Counted from the stretch's first letter, positions 1 to 14,300 are shown. The stretch is 64,000 nucleotides of DNA from Varroa destructor (GCF_002443255.2 NW_019211455.1:32267778-32331777), one strand, 5' to 3'. Notes: a model not told the origin generated them from the letters alone. A program made the numbers and translations.

Positions 1-43
1 TATAGCACGCGCCATGCGACAGAGCACAAATTAGACGTATCGA

Positions 44-54
44 GGGGGGGGGGG
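44..54. repeat. Poly-G run, 11
   Basis: Uninterrupted G run. Confidence 0.95.
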
Positions 55-394
55 TCAGAACCTTACTTGTTCCGTTGTAAGTTGAGCATTCGAATCGATA
101 TACGGTATCCGAAACACTGAAGGGAAAACTGTGATTCTGTTATCGTCTAATTGGCAGACATGATAAATGCTAACACGTAAAATATATGGCTCATCCCTGC
201 CTTTGATCAAACGGTTATAAAACATGAAACCTGTAACGTCACAATGAATATTTCGTGGAGGCGGCGACGGAAAAATAGCGCCATTACAAATACACTCCGT
301 CTTCACTGATTGTGATTGCTAATCTGGAAGCGATCGTATGTCACTTCGAAGTCAGCCGTTACAGGCGTTAGAGGTGGTTCTAGGTAGCAGTATT

Positions 395-413
395 GGTAGG
401 TAGGTAGGTAGGT
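395..413. repeat. (GGTA)n short tandem repeat
   Basis: Nearly five copies of GGTA. Confidence 0.9.
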
Positions 414-2199
414 TTAATGTTTCTCCATGTTCGAGGTTTACTTAATCAGCGCAGATACTCCTAATTAAAATGACCACTACTTTGCAAAACTATCTACTCC
501 ATTACGAAATCTACAGCTTGTCTTTTCTACCTGCTACGTTTCTACTAACTAAACAAATATTAGAAATACTTCAAATGAAAGAAAAGTTTCAAGAAAGGAT
601 TCAGACAAAAATAAAGGTTCTATTTGAGTTAACTTTTAACTAATCGGAAACCAAACAAGAAGTCAAAAAAAACGGGCCCAACTGTCCGAATGATATAGAA
701 ATAAGAAGGCGATGATCAGAGGAAACTGTAGCAGTAATTTACACTAGGCTGCCCTAATGTAGTTATGATAGTACTAATAGGTGCTGCAGGCAACGAATCG
801 GACATCTGATGACGGACGCTAGACTGTTTCGGTCAGTAAATTACATCACTAATTCATACATGCCTGGAGATTGTTGTCTTAAGATTTATTCTAGGATAGT
901 TGAAAGTAGAGTTCATTATGAAAAGTTTTGTCAGTGTCTGAACAGCAACCTTCTTCTTCCGAGCTTCCTGCAACAGTTATTGATCAACTTGTGTTCTACT
1001 GACTAAGTTTATGCGATAGTTTGAACCGGGAGTCGGATATCAATACGACAAACGGTCCAATAGGGCCGATCATCCAGCTTGGCCTTGAATTTCTAACTGT
1101 AATAATTTTAGCCCTATCACAGTATTGCCGAGCCTGACCGAGAAAGAGCCCGCGTTCGAACAGAGGGGGCAAGGTTACAGTTTTGTGACGTCCCGTTTCA
1201 ACGGTAAGTTTAGAAGTCACTGCTAAACTTTTTCACCGTTTTATCGCCCACTTGACTTCCGCCAGAACGTCAATACAACAAGCAACCAATAGGTCTTCTA
1301 ACTCAAAGATGGAAGGATGGGAATGAAGGTAACAAGGTTCAGAATAACCACTTGATCCCATGGGTGTCGTGAATTAATAATGGATTAAGTTACCGGCTTT
1401 ATATAATATAAACTCGCTGAAGATTCTGTTTCATACAAACACGTACAGCGTTTACAGACCGCTATAGTTGTCTAATATTATAAAAACATGCATAATCTTA
1501 ATTTCGAACGTGAGATGCTTTATGCGTAAGCTTTTTCGTATGTGTTGATATCGGTAAATGTAGCTGCTATGACATCTGACTTCATGGGTTACTAGTGGCG
1601 TGTTTTTCCGAAAGACATTCGATTGACCTTGAAAAAGGGCCTCATTCAGCGGCCCGAAAAATTACTCAATATTCTAGCAATTCCAGGAGCTAGTTTGTTT
1701 TGTTATTGTCTTATCGAATTGGTACGCTATCGAACCATATGCTCTTAACTGATGAATACTTTAACCCCTGTTTGATGTCTATGCTACAAATGAATAATTA
1801 ACGCTTCACTCAAATGTGCTACTCTCGAATTGTTCGACGTTAGAGTAATTCGTCGTCTCAGTTCTGGGAACCTTTCCACCAGCATTATAAGAAAATAATT
1901 ATATGTATCTGACGTAATAACACTTAGTATCTGATGCAAGATCTCTAGATAGTTCAAAGGCACACCGACTCGAGAGATCAAGGCAAATTACTTGTGATAG
2001 GATCGAAATTTACCTAAGAATTTGTGATAAGATATCAGCAGACGCGCCCGATATGAATCGTTATACAAGGCGCAGCAATCTTGCTGTTTGTACCATCTAA
2101 CTATATATCAATAGGTGTTTAGCAAGCATCACGCATCATTAGCACTGAATTACAAATGGGTGGCTTACCTTGAGAATCTCCGCCGGATGTGAATACACC
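414..2199. other. No gene seen
   Basis: AT-rich DNA with only short chance frames on either strand. Confidence 0.5.
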
Positions 2200-3070
2200 G
2201 ATTATTTTGCCCCGATGTGCTCCAGGCGTCAAGCCCTTCCGCGAATTCATGTTTCCTGCCTGGAGCTACTCTGTCTCGTTTGTCCTTTACTGAAGGAAGA
2301 TCTGACCGGTTATATTATACCGGCGGCTTCGGTAAGCACCTAGTCGCTTTTTTTTTTCTCGATGTTGACTTCTCGCTTGCAGGGTTACTCTTGCTGAACG
2401 AGTTTAGAAGGTTTCTTTGCCTGTACCGCCAGGTGCCGCTTTCTTTGCTGAAGATGACCGTAGTTGCTAGCAATTGCACAACTATTACCCGTATAGCTAT
2501 GTGTAGCAGCTAGAACCCTCAACTAATATGTCGAAACTCACGAGCGATCGGACAGGCTGTTTTATTTTTCCCTTCTCCGGCTGCTTCTCCTCCGACTGTT
2601 GAAGGAGCGTGTGTGAGGGAGGGAAGACTCCGCGGCACCAGTGTTTTATCTTTCTATGGCCGTACTTTTCCCATTTGTCTGAATGTCGGCCTGTGACGAT
2701 GTCTCTTGTGGTCAAACCTTGCGACAGGCAATTCCACCACGTTCAGCGAAAGGGGAACAGGTAAAACTAGCACTCACAAATACACAAAGGGCAGCTAGAC
2801 GCCGCCGTCGAATCAGCCTGTCACAGGCGCAACTGGCGCGCCGAACCGTCTGACAGAGTGAGAGCCAATGGTGGTGACTCGAACGAGGAGAAAGGCCTGC
2901 CACACACTGGCTGGGTAAGGGCATCATCCTGTCGTCTGCTCAGCCATGTCCTACGGAGGCAAGCACGCGCGAACGCACCCAATCCATTACTAATCTCTAT
3001 GGGGCCACAGTTACACTGTAGCCGCTGTGTGAACGGTAGCACGAGTTTGAGCCGGAAGGCTTTTTAGTCT
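2200..3070. other. GC-richer block with short open frames on both strands
   Basis: Frames 2217-2513 (+), 2497-2715 (-), 2821-3042 (-) and 2858-3067 (+) overlap and none is recognised. An exon or promoter may lie here, but the strand cannot be chosen. Confidence 0.2.
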
Positions 3071-4249
3071 CTAGGGTTTTTGAATAGCACGTCAATAAAA
3101 TAATTAAAGCATATTAGCGTATTATCGTTGAAAACGATGTTTCTCTATGCAGGTAGGTCGCTGATCGCGTTGTATAAAGCTAGTGAAAAGCGGAATACCT
3201 GTGGGCCTGCACAGCGTAGAATAGGGTCACTTTCCTACGAGGTTCCTTCTCGCCGTGTGCTGGCAAGAGGTATTAGTGCCTTATAGAGCATGCAGAGTGG
3301 TGCCGGTCAGCTGACTCCACCGGGCTGACACTTGGTCGAATTCGTAGGCACCGCGCGGTGAGTACTTCTGCGCGAACGGGAAAACAGATGACTGATGTAA
3401 TTGAAATCTGCTTCCCACTCATCAATGAGTAGCTGTTACACTTAATAAATTTATTATTAATATTATGACAATTATAATAGCCAATTGCCAACTTGACGTG
3501 TTTCCTAGCTTGCCTATACTTAACAGCCGTTGTTTCCAGCCGCCAGGGTCCTTTCGATAGCAAACAACTCCAAAGAAAACTTCTATGGCAATTTTTATCA
3601 ATAACGAAGTTTAAACTGAAAACGCTCCGTTATGAACGTTATAAAATAGAGTAGTATAACTGCCAAAAACTTGCCCGGTAGGCTTTTTGACTGTCCAAAA
3701 ATAAAACATGAAGTTTTCAAGAAGGCCTGTCCGATTTATCTTCGTGATTGATGTTTTCGTCAACGAATAGTTTCAAACATCGTGAATGTCGGTGGCGTGC
3801 CAAACCTTTGTGCAGACACGTTTGTTCTTAATTCAACAAACCTTATACGCAAAAAAAGGATGCTAAATGTCGTCTTCTATATATTTGTAGAACTGGTGTA
3901 AGCCGTGCTGGTGATAGCGTGCTAGAAAATTCTTAATTCCTATATAATATTTGTATTCTTAATAAACAACGACGTTATTCAAAAAGATATTTAAAAAACT
4001 ATGCGCACTGTCATTCTTGCCACAAACTTTGCATTTTGCAAACCAGCTTTATATAAAGAACCGTTACTTTTACTAAGCGGTTAAATGGTAACTGTTTTTT
4101 TCATGCTAGTGGAATTTCTTGTCTAAGCCTCTCGCCTAAAGCGCAAAAACTTTTTTTTTCTCTTGAAGAACCCAATTTTACGTCGAAGAAATTCATTTCG
4201 TGCCAGTTGTGCTAAAATTAAAAGAAGGATAATTAATCCATATTATCTG
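3071..4249. other. No gene seen
   Basis: AT-rich spacer. One 96-codon minus frame (3563-3273) lacks protein-like character. Confidence 0.45.
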
Positions 4250-4705
4250 GGTTCCAGATGTGTTTGACGTTGTCTGTATAGGCGCATAAATATCTTTTAA
4301 AGCCAACCATAACGTAGTGACCGGAACCTATTTTAATAGATAAATCCACATCACAGATGTGTGGTGAAAGCCGTAAGCAACTTATCTTGATTTACAAAGC
4401 AGTTTCATTTTAGCAGTTAATTACACTGTACAAGAAGTTCAAGTTAGAAATTAACTCCTACATAAACCATCACGAAGGCAGGCAATGACGAGTGAACTCT
4501 GTAGGGAAGCACCGTTATTGCTACCAATAGGCCCACTCGAAGCGTTCGTTCTGCACGTATACATATATAAGCACTAGATAATTAAGATATCAAGAAGAAA
4601 TACATTTGTATAATGAAAAACAACGTACAAGTAAATGAAAATGATTATTTAATTTTTAAACTCTAACTTCTATTTAACCATCAACAGTTAAAATTATCTA
4701 AGGAT
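4250..4705 (+). repeat. Left arm of a diverged inverted repeat
   Basis: About 455 bases that match the reverse complement of 8265-8706 with small gaps, by eye about 70-80% identity. Examples shared by both arms: TTAGCAGTTAATTACACTGT, AAGTTCAAGTTAGAAATTA and TTGTATAATGAAAAACA. Neither copy is open in any frame over its length, so this is probably a non-autonomous transposon family or an old segmental copy. Confidence 0.75.
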
Positions 4706-4805
4706 AATGTTTTTTAAATGCTCGTAATTGTGTTATTGTATCTACGTCTTTCCTTATAGATGATAGTGCGAGTCAGCTCGCGGTGCTTCGCTTCTCGCTT
4801 TTTTT

Positions 4806-4809
<4 letters not shown>

Positions 4810-4860
<51 letters not shown>
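4810..4860. repeat. (TA)n microsatellite, 51 bp
   Basis: Perfect TA dinucleotide run following a T-rich stretch. Confidence 0.98.
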
Positions 4861-4867
<7 letters not shown>

Positions 4868-5598
4868 ATCCTATAGAATCGTACCTCTATCTATATCAAG
4901 TTACCGTAGGCCATTAAATACATTTAAGTAGTTGTGCGTGCTGGTGTTGTATCAGATACTTTTGTTACTTACTCCATCTACGAGATAAGTTTTACATTAG
5001 TATAATGGATCAGACAAAAAAAGGAATTGTAGGTCTATGCGACGGAAGCTTAATTACTTCTGTTATATAATATGTTATAGTCATTGTGCTTTATTTATCA
5101 ATAGAGTAATGCCGCCGTCATAATAATATTCCAAGAATAGTTGTAGCAGTTACTTATTATATTTTCTAAACTGATACCATCGGTACCTTGTTTGTTAACT
5201 ATGGGCGGTTACATCGAACAAAAAATAAGTATTTTAAGCCCTACGTTCTTTTATAGCCGTTAAGTACCGCAAACCGTAGTCTCATCACATAAATAATGGG
5301 GTAATCAGGTAGCGTCCTGCGGTAACTTCATTTACTTAATGCACCGAAAAATCATATTAATGTAAACTCTTTATCTGTTAATAGCCGATATTGCATGTGA
5401 CATCTTTTAGAATATACGTGGTCTACTCATAGTTCCTCCTAGTAGGCCCTTGGTCGTCGTGGTAAAACATGGGTTTTCTTTGTTTGTCTTTAGTCGCCGT
5501 AGACATACTTCCCTCTATCTAATCCTTCATAGGACGCTCCATATCGGTAGCGAATTGAATTGGGCTTAAAGGCAAGAACAGCAAACTGGATTCAGTAA

Positions 5599-5682
5599 TT
5601 TATATAGACTAATCTAAAATTTATATAGACTAATCTAAAATTTATATAGACTAATCTAAAATTTACATAGACTAATCTAAAA
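5599..5682 (+). repeat. Minisatellite, 4 x 21 bp
   Basis: Four head-to-tail copies of a 21-base unit, TTTATATAGACTAATCTAAA plus A. The first three are identical and the fourth has one change (TATATAG to TACATAG). No frame is kept, as the unit contains stops. Confidence 0.95.
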
Positions 5683-8264
5683 GAGAGTTCTCATTTTCGG
5701 TACTACTGGTCCAACGTAATGGAAAACGCTCTGAGACTTTGGCTAGGGAACCTATTGGTTGAAAAACAAGGCTACTATGAAGCAATCGTACTACGATAAG
5801 AACAAGATGTTCGAATTATATCTGTGTAGAGTGTTTAGAAAGTGACAAAATTGTTCCAAGATAGGTTTCAAAGGTGTCCGTTCAAGTTCAATGTTCCGCG
5901 CACAGCGTTTTCATTTTTTATGTGCGTTTTATAAGGCGTCGATTCAAATACGCTCGATACCCTAAACCGTATAGTTAGATGAGATGAATAACTTGAATCT
6001 AAAGACCTCGAATAGCGTTTGAAGTCGTATTTCTCACTTGAATGAGTATCAAAATCACTTTATTCGCCTACAGCTTCGATACGATCTCTTTCTTACCTTA
6101 ATTGAACTTTATTTGGCCTTCATAACAGTGCTTACGCATTATTGGCTCTTCGAGCGTCTAACCGTACAGCCTATACTTTGACTTTAATCTTTAGAACTAT
6201 TTTGTTTCGGGTATTACTAACGGCCTGCTGAAAAACAGTCCCGTCGATGCTGTTGTAGAATTGAAGTGACTTTCGATTTGTTTTGGTTAGGTGTCCATCG
6301 AAGGTTCGAAAAGGAAGTATGTTCATAAATATAAAATGGAAACCAATTGCTTCCGATAGCAACTGCGTCGCGAGGCAAGCTACGCGAGGAACATTTGGTA
6401 ATGATTATAATAGACATGTAAAAAAAAAACAATAGACGCAGATCTCAGTGGTTTTCAGAACAAGCAAAATCTCTCTGCGTTTTACCATTTAGCTAGCGGC
6501 TTGCCTCAGCGACTGCTATGACGCAATTCCAAGAGGTAACGTCGTTTGTCCAACATGTCGTGTGACTACTGACAGATTTTAATTAGAGCAACTATATGAA
6601 ATTAGAGCTAAACTGAAGGCCAAGAAGTTCCTAGAACCATCCAATAGTAACTTGAACTTAGCACACCGATAACATCGGTATGCTTCGTACTAATTCTAGC
6701 TTCATTTAAATTTCAGTGATGGTTTGCAGCTTATTTTCGTTCGTCGACGACTGACCCTTCTACATTACGGCCTGTTTGCCTATTTGTTTATTTTGTGTTG
6801 ACCGGAAATGCCCCCCTGAAGCGCCCCAGGTTTTGAGGCAGCATCCGATCAGCGATGCCATAGCGATGTAGAAGTCCATCTTCCGCATTAACGTGACGTC
6901 GTCGACCTGCTTGCATGGTAGATTGTGTCTATCAGTACTATAGCGTGCGCAAGTGATTCAGAATCAGCATTGCTCTACCCGGCGTCTACTCTTGCAGCCG
7001 CAGCTGATCTTCGCTAATTCTGCATTGCTGGAATCGATTTTATAGTCACATATTTGTAAATATAAACGCACCAAGCTTGTACATTGAATCTGTATGCGAA
7101 CTGTGTCGGACACATACGAGACAAATAGCAAAAAACGAACCACGACAGGAGCTGCTCGTGGCAACAACTAACAAGACCGAAAATTAATGATGATAATAAT
7201 AAAGATACGCACGTATAGACTACTAATGTGAAAGTAAGTAATGAACATTTTCTTAATACTTGAATACATGTGTCGTCTATCCCATAATCGAGACTATAAA
7301 AGTAAGCCTATTGGTTTATAATTCATCACTATTTAGTGAAAAAGTTGTGAGGAAAAGGTATACAGCAAGGTCCGTTGATAGAGTTCTCAGAGAAGTTCAT
7401 TGGAGCTTCCTCATGAACAAAAACGTTTATATACGAGTGCTTCAATTTTTGTTCAACATTCTCTATTACTCACTAAAAGACTAGTAGAAACTTGTCTTTG
7501 ATTCAGTTTCGCCAGAAAGTTAACTTGCTAAAATATTAAATTCCTCTTTGAGAAAGCTACGAAAAGTCTGTAAGTATATTCCTTTGAACAGTTTCGCTCT
7601 AAATTTCGAGAAAGCTCAAAATTTGCTTATGCATTGACTAGCTATTTATACGCTTATGATATATCAGTGCACGTTTACTTCGATTTACTACCGATCGATT
7701 TAAAAAACGACCTACATTTTATGTTGAGGCAGCACGCAAGAGCAACAATACACCATAATTTATAACTAACTTTGAAAAATAACTGGCCATTGATTTTGTC
7801 TAAAGTTGTCTAAAATAGTTTTTGATAAGGCAAAAACATAAACGAGTAACTGGCATCTAGCTTTATCTCGCCTCGCATAATAGTCAATTTAAATTTAATT
7901 AAACTAATGGGCGTAAAAATTAGTTTATTTTGGCAAATGTAGACGTTATCTCGTAGACGGTACAACTAGCAAACGTGACAACTCCTAAATAATTCGAAAT
8001 TATGCTAGTGTACATGATACTTTAAAGGGAAGTAAAGTATTATGGCTTCCGCGTGCTGACTTACGAGATGACCCGTACAAGAGGATGTGTTCACAATAAC
8101 ACAATGATAAGTGTTTAAACAATGTATTTTCAAATATCTAAATTCAGGACTGTTTTAGTCTTCAATCATTTGAGTTACTTGTAACTCGTGGTAACTTCGA
8201 ATAACTACGTGCAATTTCCTATAGAATAGTCGCAGTAGCTTTCGTTTATATCAGACGAGAACTA
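5683..8264. other. No gene seen
   Basis: AT-rich spacer between the arms of the inverted repeat, with only short chance frames. Confidence 0.45.
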
Positions 8265-8706
8265 TTGAGATAATATCATATTTATAGTTAAAATATTGAA
8301 AATTAAATAATCATTTGCTGCTTGTACGTTAGAGCAAATGTTTTTCATTATACAACTGCTATAAATGCGTTTCTGATTAACAATTATACATATATGTATA
8401 TACGTAAAACAGGTACAACGAATGTACCGAACGGGTCGCAACGACGGTGCTTCTCTACGAAGTTCGCTCATTGCTGCCTGCCCTCATGCTGATTTACGCA
8501 GAGGCTAATTTCTAACTTGAACTTCTGGTACAGTGTAATTAACTGCTAAATTGAAATCGCTTTGTAAATCAAGAGAAGTCGCTTACGGCTTTCACTCCCA
8601 ATTCGTGACCATATTTTATGATTGCAATTAGTTCTTATCATTATATTTTTATTAACTGCTGAAGTACTCACTCATACGTCTATACAGATAATGTCAGACG
8701 TATGTT
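8265..8706 (-). repeat. Right arm of the diverged inverted repeat
   Basis: Reverse-complement partner of 4250-4705. The best conserved core is 8435-8610. The arms are separated by about 3.6 kb that holds the (TA)n tract and the 21-bp minisatellite. Confidence 0.75.
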
Positions 8707-9394
8707 GCAAGTTATATAATTAAAATCATTTACCTGCTTATCTTCGAGCTTACAAAGCTGAGCTTTGTCTACTTTCAAACTCATCTTTTTCTATTTTTGT
8801 GATCTAGATCTTTAATACTGAAATGAAGGTATTGTGCCGGTGCCGAAAATCTAAGTGGCAGATGTCGCAAATATCGTTCTTCTAACTTCTATGACAATCA
8901 TACTTGTAGACGTCAAAATTTGTGGAATATTTTTTTCTAATCATTTTCACGCGGGCTCAGTCGGTGACTATGTATCGGACGACACCTGAATGTACAATCG
9001 CCAGCGAGACAGAGTAATTCGGGAAGATTTACAGTGGCGTTCAGAGAGCCGAGGTACCGAATTCATATTTGGCGATATAGACTTATGTACGGAAAGCATA
9101 CAATCTGTTTTCCGATACGCCATTGGTTGCAGTAACGAATGAAGGGTCATCATAGAAGCGCCAGTTTTATCTCCGAGCTTCGCGAACCTGCGTCTTCGAA
9201 AGGGGAAACCTTCCCCTGCTCCTGCAGAGTGTCTGTACCTAATATCTTTCTCAGAAATTCCATATCTGCAAATGGAACGTCCTAAACTCAAAGAGGGTCA
9301 AGCTATTCGGCGTCACGCTGCTGCGAAAGTGTTTGTTCCTGCTCCTATCAAAATTTACCAAGGCGGTTTTTTTTACCAAGTAAATATCTCAATA

Positions 9395-9481
9395 ACTGTG
9401 AAACAAAGACACGTTTCGTTTCGTAATGGAAGCCAGCTGTCTGATGGAAGGCCTAACGGCGGTACCGGGCGTAAAATTCGG
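9395..9481 (+). repeat. Dispersed repeat, copy 1
   Basis: Shares about 75 bases with 35066-35132, including GACAC.TTT.GTTTCGT, GTCTGATGGAA and CGTAAAA. Around this copy plus-strand frames 9272-9490 and 9426-9668 are open, so it may be a scrap of a coding transposon. In one frame both copies read RH..FR then RP/KP.G..GRK. Confidence 0.5.
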
Positions 9482-10404
9482 TACATGTAGCTTAGCAGCA
9501 CTGCGATATCTTCTAGTAATAGGTTTAAAAGAGCACCTTTCAAACGCTACTTTACTACTGGCTCATAAAAGTATTAAAAAAGATAATCAAGCGCCCTTTA
9601 TAGATTATCGAGATTGCTCGTTTATCGTGAGTCCTGAGCTCGGCCGTATTCGCTACGAACGAAAATGAACATTCTTTTAACATTTGCTGATGAGTGAGTC
9701 TCTTTAGCAATAATCATGCGTCCACACATGTCACCCAGCACTGATGATAATGAGTATATATGAACGGCCTGTTTATTTGAGTCAGTGGCATCTTTGTTAA
9801 TGTGCTTAAGGAACATGCGGTTGAATAAGGAAGTGGTTTAATCGTTATTTTGGACAATAACATTTTAGTAGAACCCAGTCAACCTGTTTGTTCTATATTA
9901 TTTTACAATATTAAGTGCGTCAGTCCATCGTGCTCTGGGTCGAACTCACTGCAGCAAAAGGATAATTAACTGCTGAGATCGTGGTAGAAAATGGAACAAA
10001 GTCATAAGAAGCAATGTCTTAGTGATGAGGAGCCATAACGAATGCCGAAACAACAGTATAAGAGGATTTTGACCAGCTAGACCTTATCTGATACGACCTC
10101 AGATATCATTTGTTGCGTACAGCTAACCTTAGCGTTTGATACTTACATTGTCGCATTGTCAATATAACCTATATATGATGTATGTAGATAATTTAGGCAC
10201 CCATATAAGATATTTCCTAAATCATTACCAACTGCAATTCATGCTATAGAAGAACTTCTGCCAAGTTATCATCATCACCATTATCATAAACGGTTCACAA
10301 GGAACTGAAAAAGAATCGAACGTTTTTGTAGCGTTCGTGTCGAAGAGGTAACATTATTTGTGTACAGTTGACAATTGCTACTTAGTAAAGTTATTTTGTT
10401 CTAC

Positions 10405-10635
10405 CGAAATATCGTTCGGCGACCTGTGCTGCGATATATCCATTGACTCGATAGGTCATGTTTTTCGCTGGTTCATGTTGAATCAGCCAATATGTTATTA
10501 AAAATTCAGTGAGGTTTTCCGTTCGCACCGAAAGCGATATGTTGCCTCGCGTTGATCGAACTTGAATGTGCCTTAAACTCGAGAAATGAGGCTGAGAAAG
10601 GCTGACGATTTCGAAGCGTCCAAATATCACTAAAA
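10405..10635 (-). CDS. Candidate internal exon, 231 bp
   Basis: The minus strand shows AGCTTTCTTTACAG as acceptor and TTTCG|GTAGAA as donor. Between them a 76-codon frame is open (LVIFGRFEIVSLSQPHF then RGNISLSVRTENLTEF). The amino-acid mix is even and protein-like. Not recognised. Confidence 0.3.
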
Positions 10636-10639
10636 CTGT

Positions 10640-13230
10640 AAAGAAAGCTGTTTAAATTGTCACCTGTGAAAAAAATTCACTTGACTTGATTGCAACTTAA
10701 TGAGATCAGGATGTATTAGAGCAACCGCGCTATCAGATATTCTTTATTACATTTATTATAACAATACGAATTTACGCACTAGGCCAAAGATGGCGTAAGC
10801 TGATATGGCTTACTTTGTACAGAAACTAAAAATATAATAATCCGTAAACAGCGTTAATGAACTCAGCAAACAGAGAAAGTGATCCGCAGTTTAATTGCAG
10901 GACTATAACGGAACGCCAGCAGATATCCTTTTCAATGTACTGGGCGTTTTTCTAGAAACTCCTTAAGGAAATTTCACATCCTGAGGCCGATCTCCTCGAA
11001 ATCAATGATATACAATGTCAAATATTTCAACTGAAAACCCACTACATTATGTCTAGCAGTCGCATTTAGCTAAATTTATGAAAAGCCTCATTCATTATTT
11101 GCCGAAGCTCCATAAACTTGGCATCCGTAAACGTCATACACAAAGTGCGGTGCTAATGACACAATGTATCTATCAAATAAATGTCTTTGTAAGGCCATCA
11201 ATGCTTCCTCGTTGTGTCTATGTTTATTTACTGTCATTTACTCTCTGTACCGTCTAGTTCTTACGGATTTCTATATATGCACTATTACTATCGATTTCCC
11301 GTTAAGCATTTTATAATCTTAGCTCGATATAATCTAGAACTGCTCCTCGTTCCGGGAAAACTGGCAGTCACTCAATAGGATTCTGTAAATTCCGGCTTTG
11401 TTTAAAAAGTTAAATATAATAGTGCAGCTTAGTACCGAAAGCGACCGAATACAATCATGTTCATAACAAAAACGTAATAGTTGACCACAGCCGGCGTACT
11501 AGCTCACGCAAGTCGTCACCACTCCTTCACGACCTAAGCAGTAAACGACTTACGTACGAAGTCGCAGAAAGGTTGGGAACCTCTAGCGTGCACAGTGCAG
11601 CCTAAGAGAACGGTACGTGAAGGGAGGTTCTTCGTAGCACTTCGGCCAAGACGGGTGGTCTAAATAGTGATCGAAGCCAATTGTTTTCATAGGCAGCACT
11701 CACAGCTCTAATGCGAGTGCCTTATTCAGCATCCACTTTTCAGTAATATGGAAAAAAGCAGCATAACAGAGTCTGTGGTCAAAACCAACCTTATATTCGT
11801 CACTTTACAATATTTTGTCTGCCTATCTTTCAATGGCTTAGAGCTTTCGTTACGAGGTTTAGCTTATACTGGTCTAAGCTAATGGCTCATAGTCTAAATA
11901 GTATTTTTTAACTGTTTGTAGTTAAATCTATTGAAACCTTCTATTTTTTTGCCTTAATTTTATCGTTTTTCGCCTCACTACATTTCTTTGATACCCACAA
12001 AGCTAATTTAGTCTCATTGATGATGCGCAACATTTAAAAAATAGTTTTGATTTTTTCTTGAATATAGGCTTTCTTAGTGATTTTTCCAGTGAAATTGTCT
12101 AGTGGTCTAGAAAAATAGATTTTGATACATATCCTGAAATTTATTATCGATTATTTTCAAGATATTTTTTAGTTTTTGCATTCGAGCCCAACGCCTTGAT
12201 TATAGCTGTTTTAGTGTGAACTGGCTGTTTTACGCTCTAGTAAATAAGCGACCCCTTGCCCCCCCACTCCTACTCCGGGTGGCAAAGACATTAGTGCGCA
12301 ACAACAGTTGCGGCTAGCAAAAAATAATACCGCTGAGTTCGAGATTTGATTTAGGTTGGCGTGAATTGCGCTAATTCATAATTTAGGGAATATCGCTAGC
12401 CCAAGACCACGTATAATTAGACAATGTGTGAACAGACTCAGCAGATGAAGCTCTCTTGATAAACTACGAGTCGATTTTTCAACAGATTTATGAACTTGCC
12501 ATGACTCTTATATTATAGGGTTTATAACGATTAGCGATATATAAAGCGGAATCATAAAATGCATGAACTGAAAGGAAAATCAAGCCAGACGATGCTATCT
12601 ATGATTTTTGATAAATGTTCCGTCCCTACGGGTTATTTGTTTCACTGGCCACTTGACGACTAGGCCGAAAGCTTCAGCGTGTCTTCACTTATCGATAAAC
12701 GCAAATAGACAAAGATCAATTGATTCTTGTTCAGCATTGAAATCGGCGTTCGTTGTTTAAAATGGAAAAATGAAAACTTTGACCTGCTAGCGACGTTGGT
12801 CTAAAACACATGTCATTATAATTAAGAGCACAAACAAGCGTACGGTCACTGATTCTGTAGGAGCGTGCATCTACCACAATATTATAGCGATGAAGGCACC
12901 TTGATGAGCTCCTTCGCGGCGACATTGCAGAGTTATCTCACGATAATAACAGGCTAGCGGAAGGTTGGAATACTTCAGAATTCGTAAATATCATACTTCT
13001 TTAGAAGATATTCATTGTAGCTCAAAGCAAAGTTCGATAAGGGATAGAAACATACACATAAATGGTAGCTACGTTAATAATGCTCGCAAACGAAATTTTG
13101 CAGTCAAAGCGCCAGCAATTATTGAATGATTGATTACGTTTCACGCCACGTCGGTATCTCTAATAGCAGGCAGCATCACCTTCAGACAGGACTCGCTCGT
13201 TTAAAATTTAATACAGAACCAAGAATACTA
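10640..13230. other. No gene seen
   Basis: AT-rich DNA with few open frames over 60 codons and no recognised motif. 11460-11700 is somewhat richer in CpG. Confidence 0.45.
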
Positions 13231-13255
13231 TATACATACATATATATATATATAT
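13231..13255. repeat. (TA)n microsatellite
   Basis: TATACATACA followed by pure TA. Confidence 0.9.
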
Positions 13256-13939
13256 GCTCTGACTGCCACTGTAATCTTGACGTGTGAATTAAAAAAGAAA
13301 AAAGCGGAAACCCACACCATATTTCGCAGCCAGCGATATATATCGTTGATGATTATTCAGCAGAGATTTATATCTGAAAGGTATACCAAGTCCAATCCGG
13401 TACAGCGTTGACTAGGCCAAATCAGAAAAAGGCTATTAAAGAAACAGTGATCTTCGTTTCGATAACGGCATGACCCGTAGTGGAAAAATCGATGATACCC
13501 ATCTGATGAGTGCATCCTAACTAACCGATTATTACTTCTTTTCTTTACTTTTACGGTCGCCATGATCGCTTGACTGTGGGATCTCGGTGTCGTCACTTCC
13601 AGCCACAGGAAGTTGCATTTGATGTATGATAGCTACAAAATGTATTACTTGCTCCCAATAAAATAGCTATTGTGCAATCGTATTGAAACTAATAATAACA
13701 TCCTTCCTAGAAAAATCATCGCCATGCTATCGATAATAGGGACCGAAGGGTCAGGGATTCGCGATGGACGTAACAGAAGAGGTGAACTGGATAGGGATGC
13801 ACGTACGGGAGAGATGCTCAGTCACGCTCTGTTCACAGAGACTAGCCGTACTTAAATTGAAGCAAATTCTTCTCTCTAATTTTCTTGATCGCTGAAAGTC
13901 TACTTGCGCTCGGACATTATCGAAACGTATAAAACAGTA

Positions 13940-14300
13940 TCCGCATGCACGATATTCTATTGGGGAGGAAGGATCGTGATTTGATGAAGTCGCATGTTAA
14001 TAGCAGCGCATCGATGACGTCGCGTGTTTATCGCCATAGTGGTACGACTCACGTGATTCTTGCTATTGATAGTGGTAGAGGCAGTGCCCGGGGGCAATTA
14101 TGTGCGCATCTACACGATCTTGCGCACCCGCGCCTATGTGTGCCGTTTGTTAGACGCCACTCCACACACACGCAGATAGACAGGCGGATACAAGACTTCC
14201 GCGGAATTTAATCTGCCGCTGTCGCCCCTCGAAAGATCGTCGCGAGAGCACGACGACAATGCGGGCCTCGACGAAAATAAACGAATAACGAAAAGGGGCA
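13940..14300. other. CpG-richer block
   Basis: Unusually many CG dinucleotides for this window (for example CGATGACGTCGCG and the stretch 14205-14275). A plus-strand frame 13945-14211 is open but not recognised. It may be a promoter or 5' exon region. Confidence 0.3.

Noticed and set aside
9940..9965. GAGTTCGACCC on the minus strand, tRNA B-box-like
   Set aside because: Stem pairing fails and there is no upstream A box at the right distance.
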